DNA from: Lachnospiraceae bacterium
GTDB lineage: Bacteria > Bacillota > Clostridia > Lachnospirales > Lachnospiraceae
Assembly: GCA_015058015.1 (NCBI GenBank)
Contig: SVDM01000006.1
Span: 1 to 64,000, forward strand
Reading direction: 5' to 3'
DNA length: 64,000 bases
Shown: in pieces, positions 53,620 to 63,245 of the stretch
Layout: every line of letters begins with the position of its first letter
Position numbering within the stretch: the stretch's first letter is position 1
Position numbers and translations under genes: made by a program
The notes under the pieces: generated by a model
The model's database searches: none
What the model was told of the DNA's origin: nothing
The model's input: only the letters and a program-made list of their open reading frames with translations

Positions 53620-54603
53620 CTAGGTCACCTTAAGTTCATCCCCCAGGATTAAAGTGTCTCCCGGAAGCAACACTGTATCATCCTCCGGAACAATCTCATT
53701 ACTGCCCCGCATCAAGGATATAATAACTGTCTGAGGAGGAAGAACTATATCTCTTACTTCCTTGTTATGCCAGGGGTGATCAGGCTCTATAACACAGGAT
53801 ATAACGCTTAGGCTCTTTTCCCTCGCCTTGGCGCTTTCCCGTCCTGCTCTTGTATAGCGTTCCACAAATCCTGCAGAAATAATACCTGTTGGAATAGCCA
53901 CCATTCCAACCCCCAGAAACGATATTACTATAGCCATAATGCGTCCCCCAACGGTTATGGGATAAATATCGCCGTAACCTATGGTAAGAAGGGTAGATGC
54001 CGACCACCAGATGCCGGAGAAGGCATTCTTAAAGACCTCCGGCTGAGCCTCGTGCTCCATGGAATACATAAACAAAGATGATGCAATCATCAGTATAAGC
54101 ACCATCACAACCGATGATAAAATCTGCTTTCTCTTGTCTCTTAAGACATCTATTATTACATTAAATGCATCATACCTGGAATTAACCCGGAAAAGTCCAA
54201 ATATCCTAAATACCCTAAACACTCTGAAGGCTACAGTTCCCACCGGCAGGAAAAAGGGCAGGTAATATGGAAAAAATGTAAGGAAATCCACTATACCCGT
54301 AAGGGAGAATACAAAGGTAAGTATTGCCCTGCCTCGGGATTTGCCGGGATAAAGAAATTCTGCTGTCCATATTCGAAGGATGTATTCTACAGTAAAAATT
54401 GCTACGCACACCAACTCTACTGCATCTATAATCTCTTTGTATGCCCCAAGTTCTTCGTAAGTAGACATAATAGCTGCTGCCAGGCTGGCAAATATTACTA
54501 TGGCTATCAGAATATCAAAGAGTCTGCTGGGGACATCTCCTACATTTCCAATCTGTATAATATCAAAGATTCTCTTTTTGGTTGATTGTCTGTTAGTTGG
54601 CAT
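53620..54603 (-). CDS. Voltage-gated-type potassium channel with TrkA-C domain
   Basis: A 327-residue channel subunit: six-helix plan (about 30-240), an S4-like voltage sensor with regularly spaced Arg (FRVFRVFRIFGLFRV), pore helix and selectivity filter TIGYGD, then a cytoplasmic C-terminal regulatory domain (about 262-327) with the look of TrkA_C/RCK_C. Probably a K+-selective channel; the RCK-type domain may respond to a nucleotide or ion. It is monocistronic. Confidence 0.92.
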   Translation of the reverse strand: MPTNRQSTKKRIFDIIQIGNVGDVPSRLFDILIAIVIFASLAAAIMSTYEELGAYKEIIDAVELVCVAIFTVEYILRIWTAEFLYPGKSRGRAILTFVFSLTGIVDFLTFFPYYLPFFLPVGTVAFRVFRVFRIFGLFRVNSRYDAFNVIIDVLRDKRKQILSSVVMVLILMIASSLFMYSMEHEAQPEVFKNAFSGIWWSASTLLTIGYGDIYPITVGGRIMAIVISFLGVGMVAIPTGIISAGFVERYTRAGRESAKAREKSLSVISCVIEPDHPWHNKEVRDIVLPPQTVIISLMRGSNEIVPEDDTVLLPGDTLILGDELKVT

Positions 54604-54698
54604 AATCTATACCTTCCGGCTTTAGTTTTGTTTGCCTTTTAATAGTAATGTTTTTATCTCCTACGGTCAAGAATTGCCACCTCCTACCACTCTTATTC

Positions 54699-54727
54699 TT
54701 TACATGCCTTTACAATCATGCTATCAT
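54699..54727 (+). promoter_or_regulatory. Sigma-A promoter of the purine permease gene
   Basis: TTTACA (54699-54704), 17-nt spacer, TATCAT (54722-54727), about 47 nt before the start. The leader is too short to hold a purine riboswitch. Confidence 0.6.
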
Positions 54728-54774
54728 CAACAAAGCGTGACAAAACTTGTAAAGAATGCTTGGGAGATATTAAT

Positions 54775-56079
54775 ATGGAGAAATTATTTAAACTATCTGA
54801 GCGAGGCACCAGTGTCCGCACAGAACTCAGGGCAGGAATAACGACCTTTTTTGCCATGGGATATATAATCTTTGTTAATCCGGCCGTTCTGTCAACTTGC
54901 GGAATGAGCTCTTCGGGTGTAATGATTGCCACCTGCCTTAGTGCTGCAGTGGGAACCATAATCTGCGCCCTCTACAGCAACCAGCCCTTTGCCATGGCTT
55001 CGGGAATGGGGCTTAATACTTTTTTTGCCTTTACCCTTTGCTCGGCTGACCTTCAGGGATATAAATGGCAGCAAGCCTTAGCCATAGTATTTATTGTTGG
55101 TGTACTGTTTCTTATTATTACCGTAACGCCATTAAAGGATAAGATTGTGGATTCTATTCCCCACAACCTGCAATATGCTATCTCAACGGGAATCGGTCTT
55201 TTTATTGCCTTTATAGGATTGCTTAATTCAGGGCTTATTAACCTTAGTTCCGGCTTTCCCGCATTAGGTAATCTAAAAGAGCCCCATGTTCTTTTAGCCT
55301 TATTCGGACTTATTATTACTATAGTATTTGTGTTGATAAAACTACGGGCTCCCCTTCTTATGGGTATGATTGTAATGATTATTATCAGCCTTATTACCGG
55401 CCTTGAAACCATGCCTGAAAAAATAGTAAGCCTCCCCCATGATCTTGGAGACGTATTCCTAAAGCTGGACTTTAACGGCCTTATTACAGGAGACGGATTA
55501 GGGGGAATACTTGCCCTGGTAGCCTTACTGTTTTCTTCCACCATGGTGGATATGTTTGATACCATAGGCTTCTTAATCGGCGCCGGAGCACAGATGGACA
55601 GCGAAACAGCCCTGCCGGAGGGTTCCGGAAGAGTTCTTATATCAGATGCCCTGGGAACCATTATCGGCGCCCTGATGGGAACATCTAACGTTACCACATA
55701 TTCGGAATCAGCTGCAGGTATTGCCGCCGGTGGAAGGACCGGGCTTAGCGCCATAGTAACAGCCATCGGTTTCCTTCTGGCAGTATTCTTTTCACCTCTG
55801 GCAGCATTATTTACCCAGACAGTGGCAGCGCCATCCCTTGTTATTGTGGGAATGTATATGGTAATGAGTATTAATAAGATTGACTTTAGCCACAAAGAAG
55901 AATTGATACCCGTCTTCCTTACGGTCATCATGATGCCCTTTGCATACTCAATTACTACAGGAATCGGATTCGGATTTATCTCATGGACAATCTGTAAGAT
56001 ATTTGCCGGCAAGATTAAAGAGCTAAATCCCATGACTGTAATAATGTCAGTGGTATTTGTAATATATTTTTGTATGTAG
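54775..56079 (+). CDS. NCS2-family guanine/hypoxanthine permease
   Basis: A 434-residue permease with about 12-14 helices, of the AzgA/PbuG-like NCS2 type. GMGLNTFFAFT and the DMFDTIGFLIGAGAQM block (family residues for purine binding and proton coupling) are seen, then TSNVTTYSESAAGIAAGGRTG. Substrate guanine/hypoxanthine/adenine is the family's usual one. The open frame extends to 54718; ATG 54775 after GGGAG is preferred. Confidence 0.9.
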   Translation: MEKLFKLSERGTSVRTELRAGITTFFAMGYIIFVNPAVLSTCGMSSSGVMIATCLSAAVGTIICALYSNQPFAMASGMGLNTFFAFTLCSADLQGYKWQQALAIVFIVGVLFLIITVTPLKDKIVDSIPHNLQYAISTGIGLFIAFIGLLNSGLINLSSGFPALGNLKEPHVLLALFGLIITIVFVLIKLRAPLLMGMIVMIIISLITGLETMPEKIVSLPHDLGDVFLKLDFNGLITGDGLGGILALVALLFSSTMVDMFDTIGFLIGAGAQMDSETALPEGSGRVLISDALGTIIGALMGTSNVTTYSESAAGIAAGGRTGLSAIVTAIGFLLAVFFSPLAALFTQTVAAPSLVIVGMYMVMSINKIDFSHKEELIPVFLTVIMMPFAYSITTGIGFGFISWTICKIFAGKIKELNPMTVIMSVVFVIYFCM

Positions 56080-56100
56080 AAACACTTACAGACATAAAGT

Positions 56101-56128
56101 ATGGCCCCCGGCATATACCGGAGGCCAT
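56101..56128. terminator. Bidirectional intrinsic terminator
   Basis: ATGGCC-CCGG (56101-56111) pairs with CCGG-GGCCAT (56118-56128) with one mismatch, loop CATATA, T-run on the plus side. Confidence 0.8.
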
Positions 56129-56143
56129 TTTTCTTGCTTTAAT

Positions 56144-58159
56144 TTATTTAAAGAATGAGATTTCTTTATTGAGCTGATCGGCAACAACCTTCAGGGAATC
56201 TGCGGAAGAAGCAAGGGTTGTAACCGTTGCTGACAATTCTTCCATAGAAGCACCTGTCTCCTGTGATGATGCTGCATTTTGTTCACTGATAGCTGAAAGT
56301 GAGCACATAGCGTCTGATACCACGTTCTTTGCGGATACACAAGTTCCGGCATCCTGCTCGATACTCTTTACGCCATCGGCCGTTGATGATATATCCGAAA
56401 GCATTGTGTTGATTGCTTCAACAGTTGTAACAATAACTTCCTGCTGTTCTTCGTTCTCACGTTTAACCTCAGAAGCCATTGAAACCGTAGCCTGCGACTC
56501 ATTGAGAAGAACATCCATCTCAACTCTGATATCGTCTGCCATCTGTCTTGAGTCTTCTGCCAGTTTACCGATTTCTTCGGCAACAACTGAGAATCCACGT
56601 CCTGCCTCTCCTGCTCTTGCCGCCTCGATGGAAGCATTAAGGGATAGAAGATTGGTCTGGGTTGCGATTGAGGAGATTCCTTCAACCTTCTCATTAATTA
56701 CTTCAACCGCTCTACCTGTAGCACGAATCTTTTCAGTAATATCCATGATGGAGTCATTCATGCTCTGACTGGACTCCTGAAGTTTTGCAAGGGATTCAAC
56801 TGAATCGTTGCTTGCTTTCTTCATACGGTCTGTAAGGCTTGCCAAATCATCTGTACTGCTTTGTACACTGCCGGTAGCCACATCAATCTCTCCTACGCTT
56901 AAGGTTACGCTCTGAATCTCGTCAGCCTGCTGAGTTGCGCCGTTTGCAATATCCATAACTGCATTGGATACATCTTCTGCAGTAAGGGAAATCTGGTTAG
57001 CAGTCTCAGCCAAATCCTCTGATGAGTTATTAACGGATACTGAGGACTCCTTAATGCTTTGTACAATAGACGAAAGCTTATCAATAACGGTATTGGTATT
57101 ATTGATAATATCTCCGAATTCATCTTTTCTGTTAGTGTATTTATCAATGGGATGGAATTCACCCTCTGAGAGCTTGGTAACTGATTCATTAACAGCTTTA
57201 AGAGGACGAGTGAATGAGTTGGCCATTGATAAAGCTATAATAATACAAACAATAAGCATTACAACACCAAGGATAATTACAAAAATAACTGTTCTCATGG
57301 TGCTTTCCATAACTACGTCGTAATCAGCAACGGCAACAACAGTCCATCCTGTGGACTCTTCCTTCTGATAAGACATAATATATCTCTTACCGTTCATGGC
57401 TCCCATGGTAGTACCGCTTCCGCCGCTTTGTGCCAGCTTGTAGGCTTCAAGCATACTGTAATCCTCGAGATTATTAACATCTATATCGTATTCTGAATGA
57501 CCGATTAATGTTCCCTTTGCATCCAGGATAAATGCCTGCTCTTTTTTATTCTTATCAACAGCACTTTCCAGGAAATCATGCAGGAAAGTAAGCTGATAAC
57601 TTCTCTGTAATGTTGCTATTACTTTACCACTTGAATCTTTTACAGGAACAATTGGGAATATAGTAGCAGTTCCCGTTGTCTTGGAGGCAAATACCTCCGA
57701 AACAAGGGTTTCACCCTTCCAAGCCGCCTGGTAGTAACTACGATCGCTTATATTCTGAAGTTCACCGGATGAACGAACAATCTGTACCCCTTCCGGTCCT
57801 GTAAGAACTATGGAGTTATCTCCCTGCAAGGTGCTCTCAATATACTTTAACCAGTTGACCATGTCATCATTGTTTCTGGAACTTTCGTCCTGAACATAAC
57901 GGATTACGTATGGACTGGCCGCTGCAGTTTTTAGCGCCTCTAACTGCTGATTAATTACATCCATATAAGACTGGGTAACAACCTTGGCTTTTTGAATATT
58001 GGTTGCTTCCGCATCTTCACGGGCCTTGCCCACTGATGTAATTGCACTTATTATCAGCGAAATCCCCAGAGGAACGATACATATAAGAATCATAACCGTA
58101 ATAAGTTTAGCCTTTACGCCGGAAAGACCCTTACTATTTTGTGTACTTTTCTTGCTCAT
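56144..58159 (-). CDS. Methyl-accepting chemotaxis protein, Cache-type sensor
   Basis: A 671-residue chemoreceptor with TM1 (about 15-40), double-Cache-like sensor (about 42-285), TM2 (about 290-312), HAMP (about 313-370) and a helical signalling domain whose tip reads [20 protein letters not shown]. Its sensor differs strongly from that of the receptor at 1891, so it probably senses another ligand. AAGGAG precedes the ATG. It is monocistronic. Confidence 0.93.
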   Translation of the reverse strand: MSKKSTQNSKGLSGVKAKLITVMILICIVPLGISLIISAITSVGKAREDAEATNIQKAKVVTQSYMDVINQQLEALKTAAASPYVIRYVQDESSRNNDDMVNWLKYIESTLQGDNSIVLTGPEGVQIVRSSGELQNISDRSYYQAAWKGETLVSEVFASKTTGTATIFPIVPVKDSSGKVIATLQRSYQLTFLHDFLESAVDKNKKEQAFILDAKGTLIGHSEYDIDVNNLEDYSMLEAYKLAQSGGSGTTMGAMNGKRYIMSYQKEESTGWTVVAVADYDVVMESTMRTVIFVIILGVVMLIVCIIIALSMANSFTRPLKAVNESVTKLSEGEFHPIDKYTNRKDEFGDIINNTNTVIDKLSSIVQSIKESSVSVNNSSEDLAETANQISLTAEDVSNAVMDIANGATQQADEIQSVTLSVGEIDVATGSVQSSTDDLASLTDRMKKASNDSVESLAKLQESSQSMNDSIMDITEKIRATGRAVEVINEKVEGISSIATQTNLLSLNASIEAARAGEAGRGFSVVAEEIGKLAEDSRQMADDIRVEMDVLLNESQATVSMASEVKRENEEQQEVIVTTVEAINTMLSDISSTADGVKSIEQDAGTCVSAKNVVSDAMCSLSAISEQNAASSQETGASMEELSATVTTLASSADSLKVVADQLNKEISFFK

Positions 58160-58464
58160 ACAAAGTCTCCTTTTTGCTCATATAGTATTAATAATATACA
58201 AATAACTATCATTGTGATTTTAGCATATTTACTGAACAAAATAAATACTAATTTGGAATAATTTGATAATTTCACTCAAATTTTATATTTAAGCGTCAAT
58301 TTCGCACAATAACATACCAAATATGCTTTTGTTCTTCATCTTGTGGCGAAAATAAAGGGATTCAACAATATACTGTATTATTTAATAAAAAAAATAGCAG
58401 ATTTTGAGTTTTGGTATTAAGTATGTTCCACTTCATGACGATAATAATGATAACAAAAGAAAAA
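58160..58464. other. Left part of a 717-bp gene-free gap
   Basis: This A/T-rich stretch holds the ribosome site and leader of the chemoreceptor gene (minus strand) and, further right, the presumed promoter zone of the RNA that follows. I could not settle one promoter there: candidate -10 boxes are AT-rich and several. I see no ORF with a ribosome site. Confidence 0.6.
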
Positions 58465-58735
58465 AAGCTACGGAAGGCGTGTTTTTCAATGGATTGGCAT
58501 TGAAGGACGCGCCTAAATCAATGCCATTTTTGGTGGATGCGGGGTAACCCGTTCACATATAGGAGCCCTTTTGGGCATCTTCAGAATAGGTGATTTGTAT
58601 AATGGGAAGTCGGCGCTACAAGTAGGATACTTGGGGCGACCGACACTCCCTCAAATCTGCCGAACCATAGTAAACAATTACGAAAAGAATGATAATACAC
58701 CTATACCCTCGGACAGAAGTTTTCGAGGGTATTTC
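58465..58735 (+). ncRNA. Structured noncoding RNA candidate, possible raiA-type
   Basis: A compact array of helices lies in gene-free DNA. Stem A 58475-58482 with 58507-58514 (8 bp, one G-U) plus inner CAATG/CATTG; hairpin CGGG-gtaa-CCCG (58540-58551); hairpin GCCC-tttt-GGGC (58565-58576); a long arm stacking four helices, GATTTG/CAAATC (58592/58652), GGGA/TCCC (58604/58647), GTCGG/CCGAC (58609/58640), CAAGTA/TACTTG (58619/58628). It ends in a terminator-like stem 58703-58711 with 58724-58732 and TTCCC. No codon-like reading frame fits. Size and region resemble raiA RNAs of Clostridia, but I cannot verify that; 6S, SRP and RNase P hallmarks are absent. Confidence 0.6.
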
Positions 58736-58876
58736 CCGTGTGTTAAATAGACGAATTTTAAGCCCGATTAGGTAGTAATTGTTTATTTTTTACATGATTT
58801 GTAGTATAATATTTGCGCAAAGAAGATAGAACCCATCGGACTAAATATATAGAGTCATTTATGGAGGCGATGTGTA

Positions 58877-60034
58877 ATGAGCAACAACAATTCACTATTC
58901 GGTAATACACCGGGCATCTCCGGAATGGTAGGCGACTATAACTCAATCAAAAACGGTAGTTACGGCAAATTGATGAAGTCCTACTACAAGAAAGAGAATA
59001 CTTCCGCTTCAAAATCATCTAACAGAGCCAACAAAGACAATGTAATAGATAAAATGATTAAGGAGCGTAAGAATCCTACTCTCTCAAAGGAAGTAACCCA
59101 GGCAAACAGCAAGTTGTCTGATTCCACCAGAACCCTTATGTCTTCTCTTAGTGCCCTCCAGAGCAAGGACACATACAAGGATAAGGCTTCTGTTACCAAG
59201 GCCTTGAAGGAATACGTATCTTCATACAATGATGCTGTAGAATCATCCAAAAAGACCAGCCTCACCAATATCTCCAAGAATATTGCAGGAATTATGGATG
59301 CCACCAGGGAGAACGCCGACGCATTGAAAGATCTTGGTATCAGTATGAACAGTGACGGTACCCTGACTTTAAGCGAAGAAGCGCTTGCAACTGCTGACAC
59401 AGGCAAAATTCAGGAACTCTTCGACGGAGAAGCTGCCATGAGTTATGGCTCAAAAGCAGCCAGCAGACTCAACCGTGCCTCAGGCTACATCAATGAGGCC
59501 AATGCGGATACGGCTGCCGAGGATGCTTCCAAGGAAGTAGCTGCAACCAATTCCAGAAGTCTTATGGACACATTAAAGAGCGTCAAATCAGATGAACTCT
59601 TTGCCACCACCAAAGACGCGGAAGGCAATGAGCGATATGATACAGAAAAGATTATGTCGGCTACGGAAGATATGATAAAGTATTATAATGCGACATTAGG
59701 CGCTGCAAGGAATACAGGGACTGTAGGTGTAACCGGAAATCTTTCTTCCATGGTTCAAAAGACCGCAAAAAGTGCAGGCGAATTAAGCGAACTGGGAATA
59801 ACAGTTGGTAGCGATGGCAGATTAAGTCTTAACGAGGATACCTTTAGATCCGCTGATATGTCTAAGGCTAAAGAAACCCTTGGCAAATATGCAACTACTA
59901 TAGAATCCGATGCCAGACTTCTTAACTACTACTCACAAAACAGTAGCGAAGCAACTACCGGATATTCTGCAGACGGGGGCTATAATCTTAACACCGCCGA
60001 TGTGGTAGCACAGTTATATGACAGCATGCAATAG
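58877..60034 (+). CDS. FliD-C-like protein with duplicated unit
   Basis: A 385-residue protein, Ser/Ala/Lys-rich and helical. Two similar blocks, about 75-190 and about 240-355, each end with an LGI-type motif followed by a short strand and D/E residues (LGISMNSDGTLTLSEEAL and LGITVGSDGRLSLNEDTF), which is the C-terminal signature of flagellar cap protein FliD. N-terminal FliD regions are not evident, so it is not a normal cap. Flagellar assembly or a cap-like accessory role is inferred. GGAGG precedes the ATG. A TATAAT (58805-58810) stands upstream, without a firm -35. Confidence 0.75.
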   Translation: MSNNNSLFGNTPGISGMVGDYNSIKNGSYGKLMKSYYKKENTSASKSSNRANKDNVIDKMIKERKNPTLSKEVTQANSKLSDSTRTLMSSLSALQSKDTYKDKASVTKALKEYVSSYNDAVESSKKTSLTNISKNIAGIMDATRENADALKDLGISMNSDGTLTLSEEALATADTGKIQELFDGEAAMSYGSKAASRLNRASGYINEANADTAAEDASKEVAATNSRSLMDTLKSVKSDELFATTKDAEGNERYDTEKIMSATEDMIKYYNATLGAARNTGTVGVTGNLSSMVQKTAKSAGELSELGITVGSDGRLSLNEDTFRSADMSKAKETLGKYATTIESDARLLNYYSQNSSEATTGYSADGGYNLNTADVVAQLYDSMQ

Positions 60035-60049
60035 AATAAGTTTATGATA

Positions 60050-60075
60050 ACCCCGGAAGGATAACCTTCCGGGGT
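60050..60075. terminator. Bidirectional intrinsic terminator
   Basis: Perfect 11-bp stem ACCCCGGAAGG (60050-60060) with CCTTCCGGGGT (60065-60075), 4-nt loop, between convergent genes. Confidence 0.85.
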
Positions 60076-60079
60076 CTTA

Positions 60080-62287
60080 TTATGTATATGTGCTAATTCT
60101 TATGTCGTTATATAAGCCGACTGTTACAGCGCCACCCTTTGAAGTGGAATAAATCCTACATCCTGTCTTTCTTAACCGGTCAATAGTTTCCTTGTGGGGA
60201 TGACCATAAGAATTATGCAAGGCACAGGATATCACCGACACCTCCGGTTTAATACGCTTCAGTAATTCTATGGGGGTGGAATTGCGAGAACCATGATGTG
60301 CAACTTTTAAAACATCTACATCTTCAAGCAATTCGGATTCCAAAAGCTGCTCTTCCCCCTCGCCTTCAACATCCCCGGTAAACAATAGCTTTCTTCCTTT
60401 TTCACTCATTTCCGTAACCAGGGACGCTTCATTGTCTGATAACTTTGAGTCCCCCCTTGGGGCCAGTATTTTAAAGACAGTATCCCCTTCAGAAAAACAG
60501 GTTCCGGTTTCAGCATAAGTGATTTGAGCGTTTTTGTCTGAATTTTCCCTCATGTCGGAAATCTTTTTCTGTATTTCGACCATCTTTTCATCTTTTGCTT
60601 GTACTTTTGCAATCGTGATGTCTTTTACGATAATTCGTGACGCCATTATTTCATCCAAAGCATTAATATGGTCAGCGTCAGGGTGGGTCAGTATCATCCT
60701 ATCAATCTGTTTTATCCCGGAATACTTAAGAAAGGGAATAATTCTTTTCTCTCCCACTCCCGATACGTTTCCCGAGCCTACATCAATCATTACCACGGCG
60801 CCATTTGCACATTGTATTACAATGGAATCTCCCTGTCCCACATCCAGAAAGGTTACAGTGGTTACACCAGTGGGTTTTATCAGTAATATAGACAAAATTG
60901 CCAACAGTGTCATTAGATAAAATCCTGCAATTACAGGTTTCTTTCTCGTGAAAATCAAATCTTTCCTTAATACGGAGAGGTGTATCGCCCCTATAAGGCC
61001 TGTATAGTAGAGGATTACAAATACGATACAGGGTTTCCCTACAATTATCTCCGATCCGGGAAGATTCGCTAAAGCTTCCGTAATACCATTAACTATAATT
61101 AACAATACTTTCGAAATCCAAAATACACCGTCAAACCCCAGGGTAAGTCCTACTATTCCACCCAACGCCGATGCCGTAACAAGAAGCGGCACGATAGGAA
61201 TCACCAGAAGATTGGCTATTACGGAATAGGTAGGAATCTCATAATAAAAGATGGCTAGAATCGGTAGAATAAACAGCCACAATACAAAGCCCGATAGAAC
61301 CCTGCCATATATTTTATTCTCCATTTCCGGAACAAGGGGTATAACCCCCACTACACCCAGCGTCGTCCCGAAGGAGAGTATAAATGTGGGATTAAAGAGC
61401 ATGGCATTTTCACCCAGAAGAATCAGTATCGCAGCGGCAGAAAGCGATGTAAGACCGTCGGAACACCTGCCCAAGACTTCTCCTCCCATTAAAATAATGA
61501 ACATAATAAAGGCGCGAATAGCAGATACGCTCAAACCCGACATCACCACATATCCCAAAACCACCATGGTTGATATAACCGCCCCTTCAGTTCTGGTTAG
61601 AAGGAGTTTTCTAAGGAGTTTAAATAACCCCAGCCCTATCATTGTTATATGCAGACCTGATACCGTAATAATGTGAATTATGCCTGCATTCCTGTATATG
61701 TCCTTTCTCTCATGTGTCAGCTCTGTTTTGTCCCCCAAAAGCATGGCTTTTACAAGGGCTTTCTCGTCGGGGCTTAATAAAGAACGGTCTATTACTTCAG
61801 ATATTCCTCCTCTTAAACTATAAATTGCGGATAGTATTCCGCCCTTCCCCTCGTTATTTACTTTCTCTACGCTTCCTTCCACTTGAAAGGAAAAACCCAG
61901 ACTCTTATAATACTTTCTTTCATCGAACTGTCCCGGATTAGTTGCAGCGGGAAATTCAGCCACTTCTCCCGTGGCATAAACAAAAGCCCCCATATTAATT
62001 TGCTCATTTCCTTTGGAATAAAACAGAATACTACCTGCAAGGTAATGGTTTGAATCCATTAGAATATACGAATTGTCTAAAGTAAGAATTGTCTTTCCCT
62101 TAAGGGATTTTGACTTTGATACGGTACCCACCAGACTAACAAGGCACCCGGGTTGTATCTTTTTTTCAATGGGATAGGTCTTATAAAGGCCTACCGTAAC
62201 GCTTTTTATCAGCAAAAAGCCTATCAGGCATATAGCCATAAGGCAAATGGGACGTGCCCGAAGCCGCCCCACAATCTTTTCAATCAA
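60080..62287 (-). CDS. comEC: ComEC/Rec2 DNA-uptake channel protein
   Basis: A 735-residue membrane protein: N-terminal TMs, a DUF4131-like extracytoplasmic part, the Competence-domain helices (about 200-480), and a C-terminal metallo-beta-lactamase-like domain with THPDADH (about 537) and AHHGSRNS (about 670). ComEC forms the DNA translocation pore in naturally competent bacteria. The gene follows the GerMN gene by 16 nt. No comEA was seen in the window. Confidence 0.93.
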   Translation of the reverse strand: MIEKIVGRLRARPICLMAICLIGFLLIKSVTVGLYKTYPIEKKIQPGCLVSLVGTVSKSKSLKGKTILTLDNSYILMDSNHYLAGSILFYSKGNEQINMGAFVYATGEVAEFPAATNPGQFDERKYYKSLGFSFQVEGSVEKVNNEGKGGILSAIYSLRGGISEVIDRSLLSPDEKALVKAMLLGDKTELTHERKDIYRNAGIIHIITVSGLHITMIGLGLFKLLRKLLLTRTEGAVISTMVVLGYVVMSGLSVSAIRAFIMFIILMGGEVLGRCSDGLTSLSAAAILILLGENAMLFNPTFILSFGTTLGVVGVIPLVPEMENKIYGRVLSGFVLWLFILPILAIFYYEIPTYSVIANLLVIPIVPLLVTASALGGIVGLTLGFDGVFWISKVLLIIVNGITEALANLPGSEIIVGKPCIVFVILYYTGLIGAIHLSVLRKDLIFTRKKPVIAGFYLMTLLAILSILLIKPTGVTTVTFLDVGQGDSIVIQCANGAVVMIDVGSGNVSGVGEKRIIPFLKYSGIKQIDRMILTHPDADHINALDEIMASRIIVKDITIAKVQAKDEKMVEIQKKISDMRENSDKNAQITYAETGTCFSEGDTVFKILAPRGDSKLSDNEASLVTEMSEKGRKLLFTGDVEGEGEEQLLESELLEDVDVLKVAHHGSRNSTPIELLKRIKPEVSVISCALHNSYGHPHKETIDRLRKTGCRIYSTSKGGAVTVGLYNDIRISTYT

Positions 62288-62303
62288 TCAATAATCTCCC
62301 CTT

Positions 62304-63221
62304 TTATATCTCAAGATTACGCATAAAAGGCTGATTAAGTGGAATCTGCTCCATATATTTAACATCCGAATTGGAATCAATTGATATCTGTACTTTACTT
62401 ACCGATGGAAGTTCCGACAAAGTATTGACGATAGAATATATGGTCACTTGAGGATCTACCATTGGAGCTCCCCGCAAAAAGCCAGCGTCGAAATTAACAT
62501 AACATATGCCTTCCTTAACAGTAATGCCAAGAAGCTTGGTGCCATTGGCCACCACCGGCAGTTTATCCGAATCCTTCGGTCCCGCTAAGAGCTGTTCTAT
62601 AACAACTCTTTCAGGAGAAACTGCAGTTTTATAATGAAGGCTCCTATCCTCCGTCTCTAACTTGTCACCTGCTATAGAGGCAAAATACAGCTTAACTTTA
62701 GCTTCCTTGGTAACAGACAAAGTATCCGGGGAGATGTCCGCAAAAGATTCCGCTTTCATCCCTCCCATAGCCACGTTGTTGGCATCGGTTAAAGGCTTGT
62801 CTTCTACCGTAAAAAATACTGTTTCAACCTCATTAAGCTGCACCAGAGTCTTTACTATAGCAGCTCTAATTGTAATCTCCTCATATTGACCCAGCTTTAA
62901 GTATCCCTGTTTAAAATCAAGAGTAACCGTTGTTCCTTCTATCTTGTAATCCTTTAATTCTACTCCTCCGCTAATGGGGGGCACACAGGACTTGGCACCG
63001 GACACCGATGATTGCAGGTTATTAATAAGTTCATCCACCTTGGCGTTGGCATCATCCGCTCCGCTTTTTAGATTATAGGGCACAGGAACAACCGAGATAT
63101 CATCAGACCCCACATAGTATACAAAAAAGTCTGCATTTTTCTCGGTGCCGCCACAGGCCGTAAGCCCTACGCAAAGGGCAAAACAAAGCATTAAATTAAA
63201 TACAAATTTTAATTTCTTCAT
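62304..63221 (-). CDS. GerMN-domain lipoprotein
   Basis: A 305-residue lipoprotein. Signal peptide with lipobox LTAC near residue 23, then two GerMN-type domains (about 55-155 and 175-290), each with the strand-helix plan and the LNEVETVFFTV and LSELPSVSKVQISID segments. Such proteins act in the envelope; the GerM prototype is a spore/sporulation factor. The frame opens at 63245; ATG 63221 is preferred because it gives a proper signal peptide. The kinase gene precedes it. Confidence 0.85.
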   Translation of the reverse strand: MKKLKFVFNLMLCFALCVGLTACGGTEKNADFFVYYVGSDDISVVPVPYNLKSGADDANAKVDELINNLQSSVSGAKSCVPPISGGVELKDYKIEGTTVTLDFKQGYLKLGQYEEITIRAAIVKTLVQLNEVETVFFTVEDKPLTDANNVAMGGMKAESFADISPDTLSVTKEAKVKLYFASIAGDKLETEDRSLHYKTAVSPERVVIEQLLAGPKDSDKLPVVANGTKLLGITVKEGICYVNFDAGFLRGAPMVDPQVTIYSIVNTLSELPSVSKVQISIDSNSDVKYMEQIPLNQPFMRNLEI

Positions 63222-63245
63222 ATTGATACCTGTCCATTCCAGCAT

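Noticed and set aside
54604-54774. Purine riboswitch ahead of the purine permease
   Set aside because: The leader from the promoter to the start codon is under 50 nt, too short for the aptamer and expression platform.
55053-56114. 353-codon minus-strand open frame opposite the purine permease
   Set aside because: It is the shadow of a clear permease gene; it is rich in Ile/Pro/Thr, has no recognisable domain and no ribosome site.
58160-58876. c-di-GMP, purine or cobalamin riboswitch in the long gap
   Set aside because: Hallmark sequences of those classes were not found, and no riboswitch-regulated gene follows directly.
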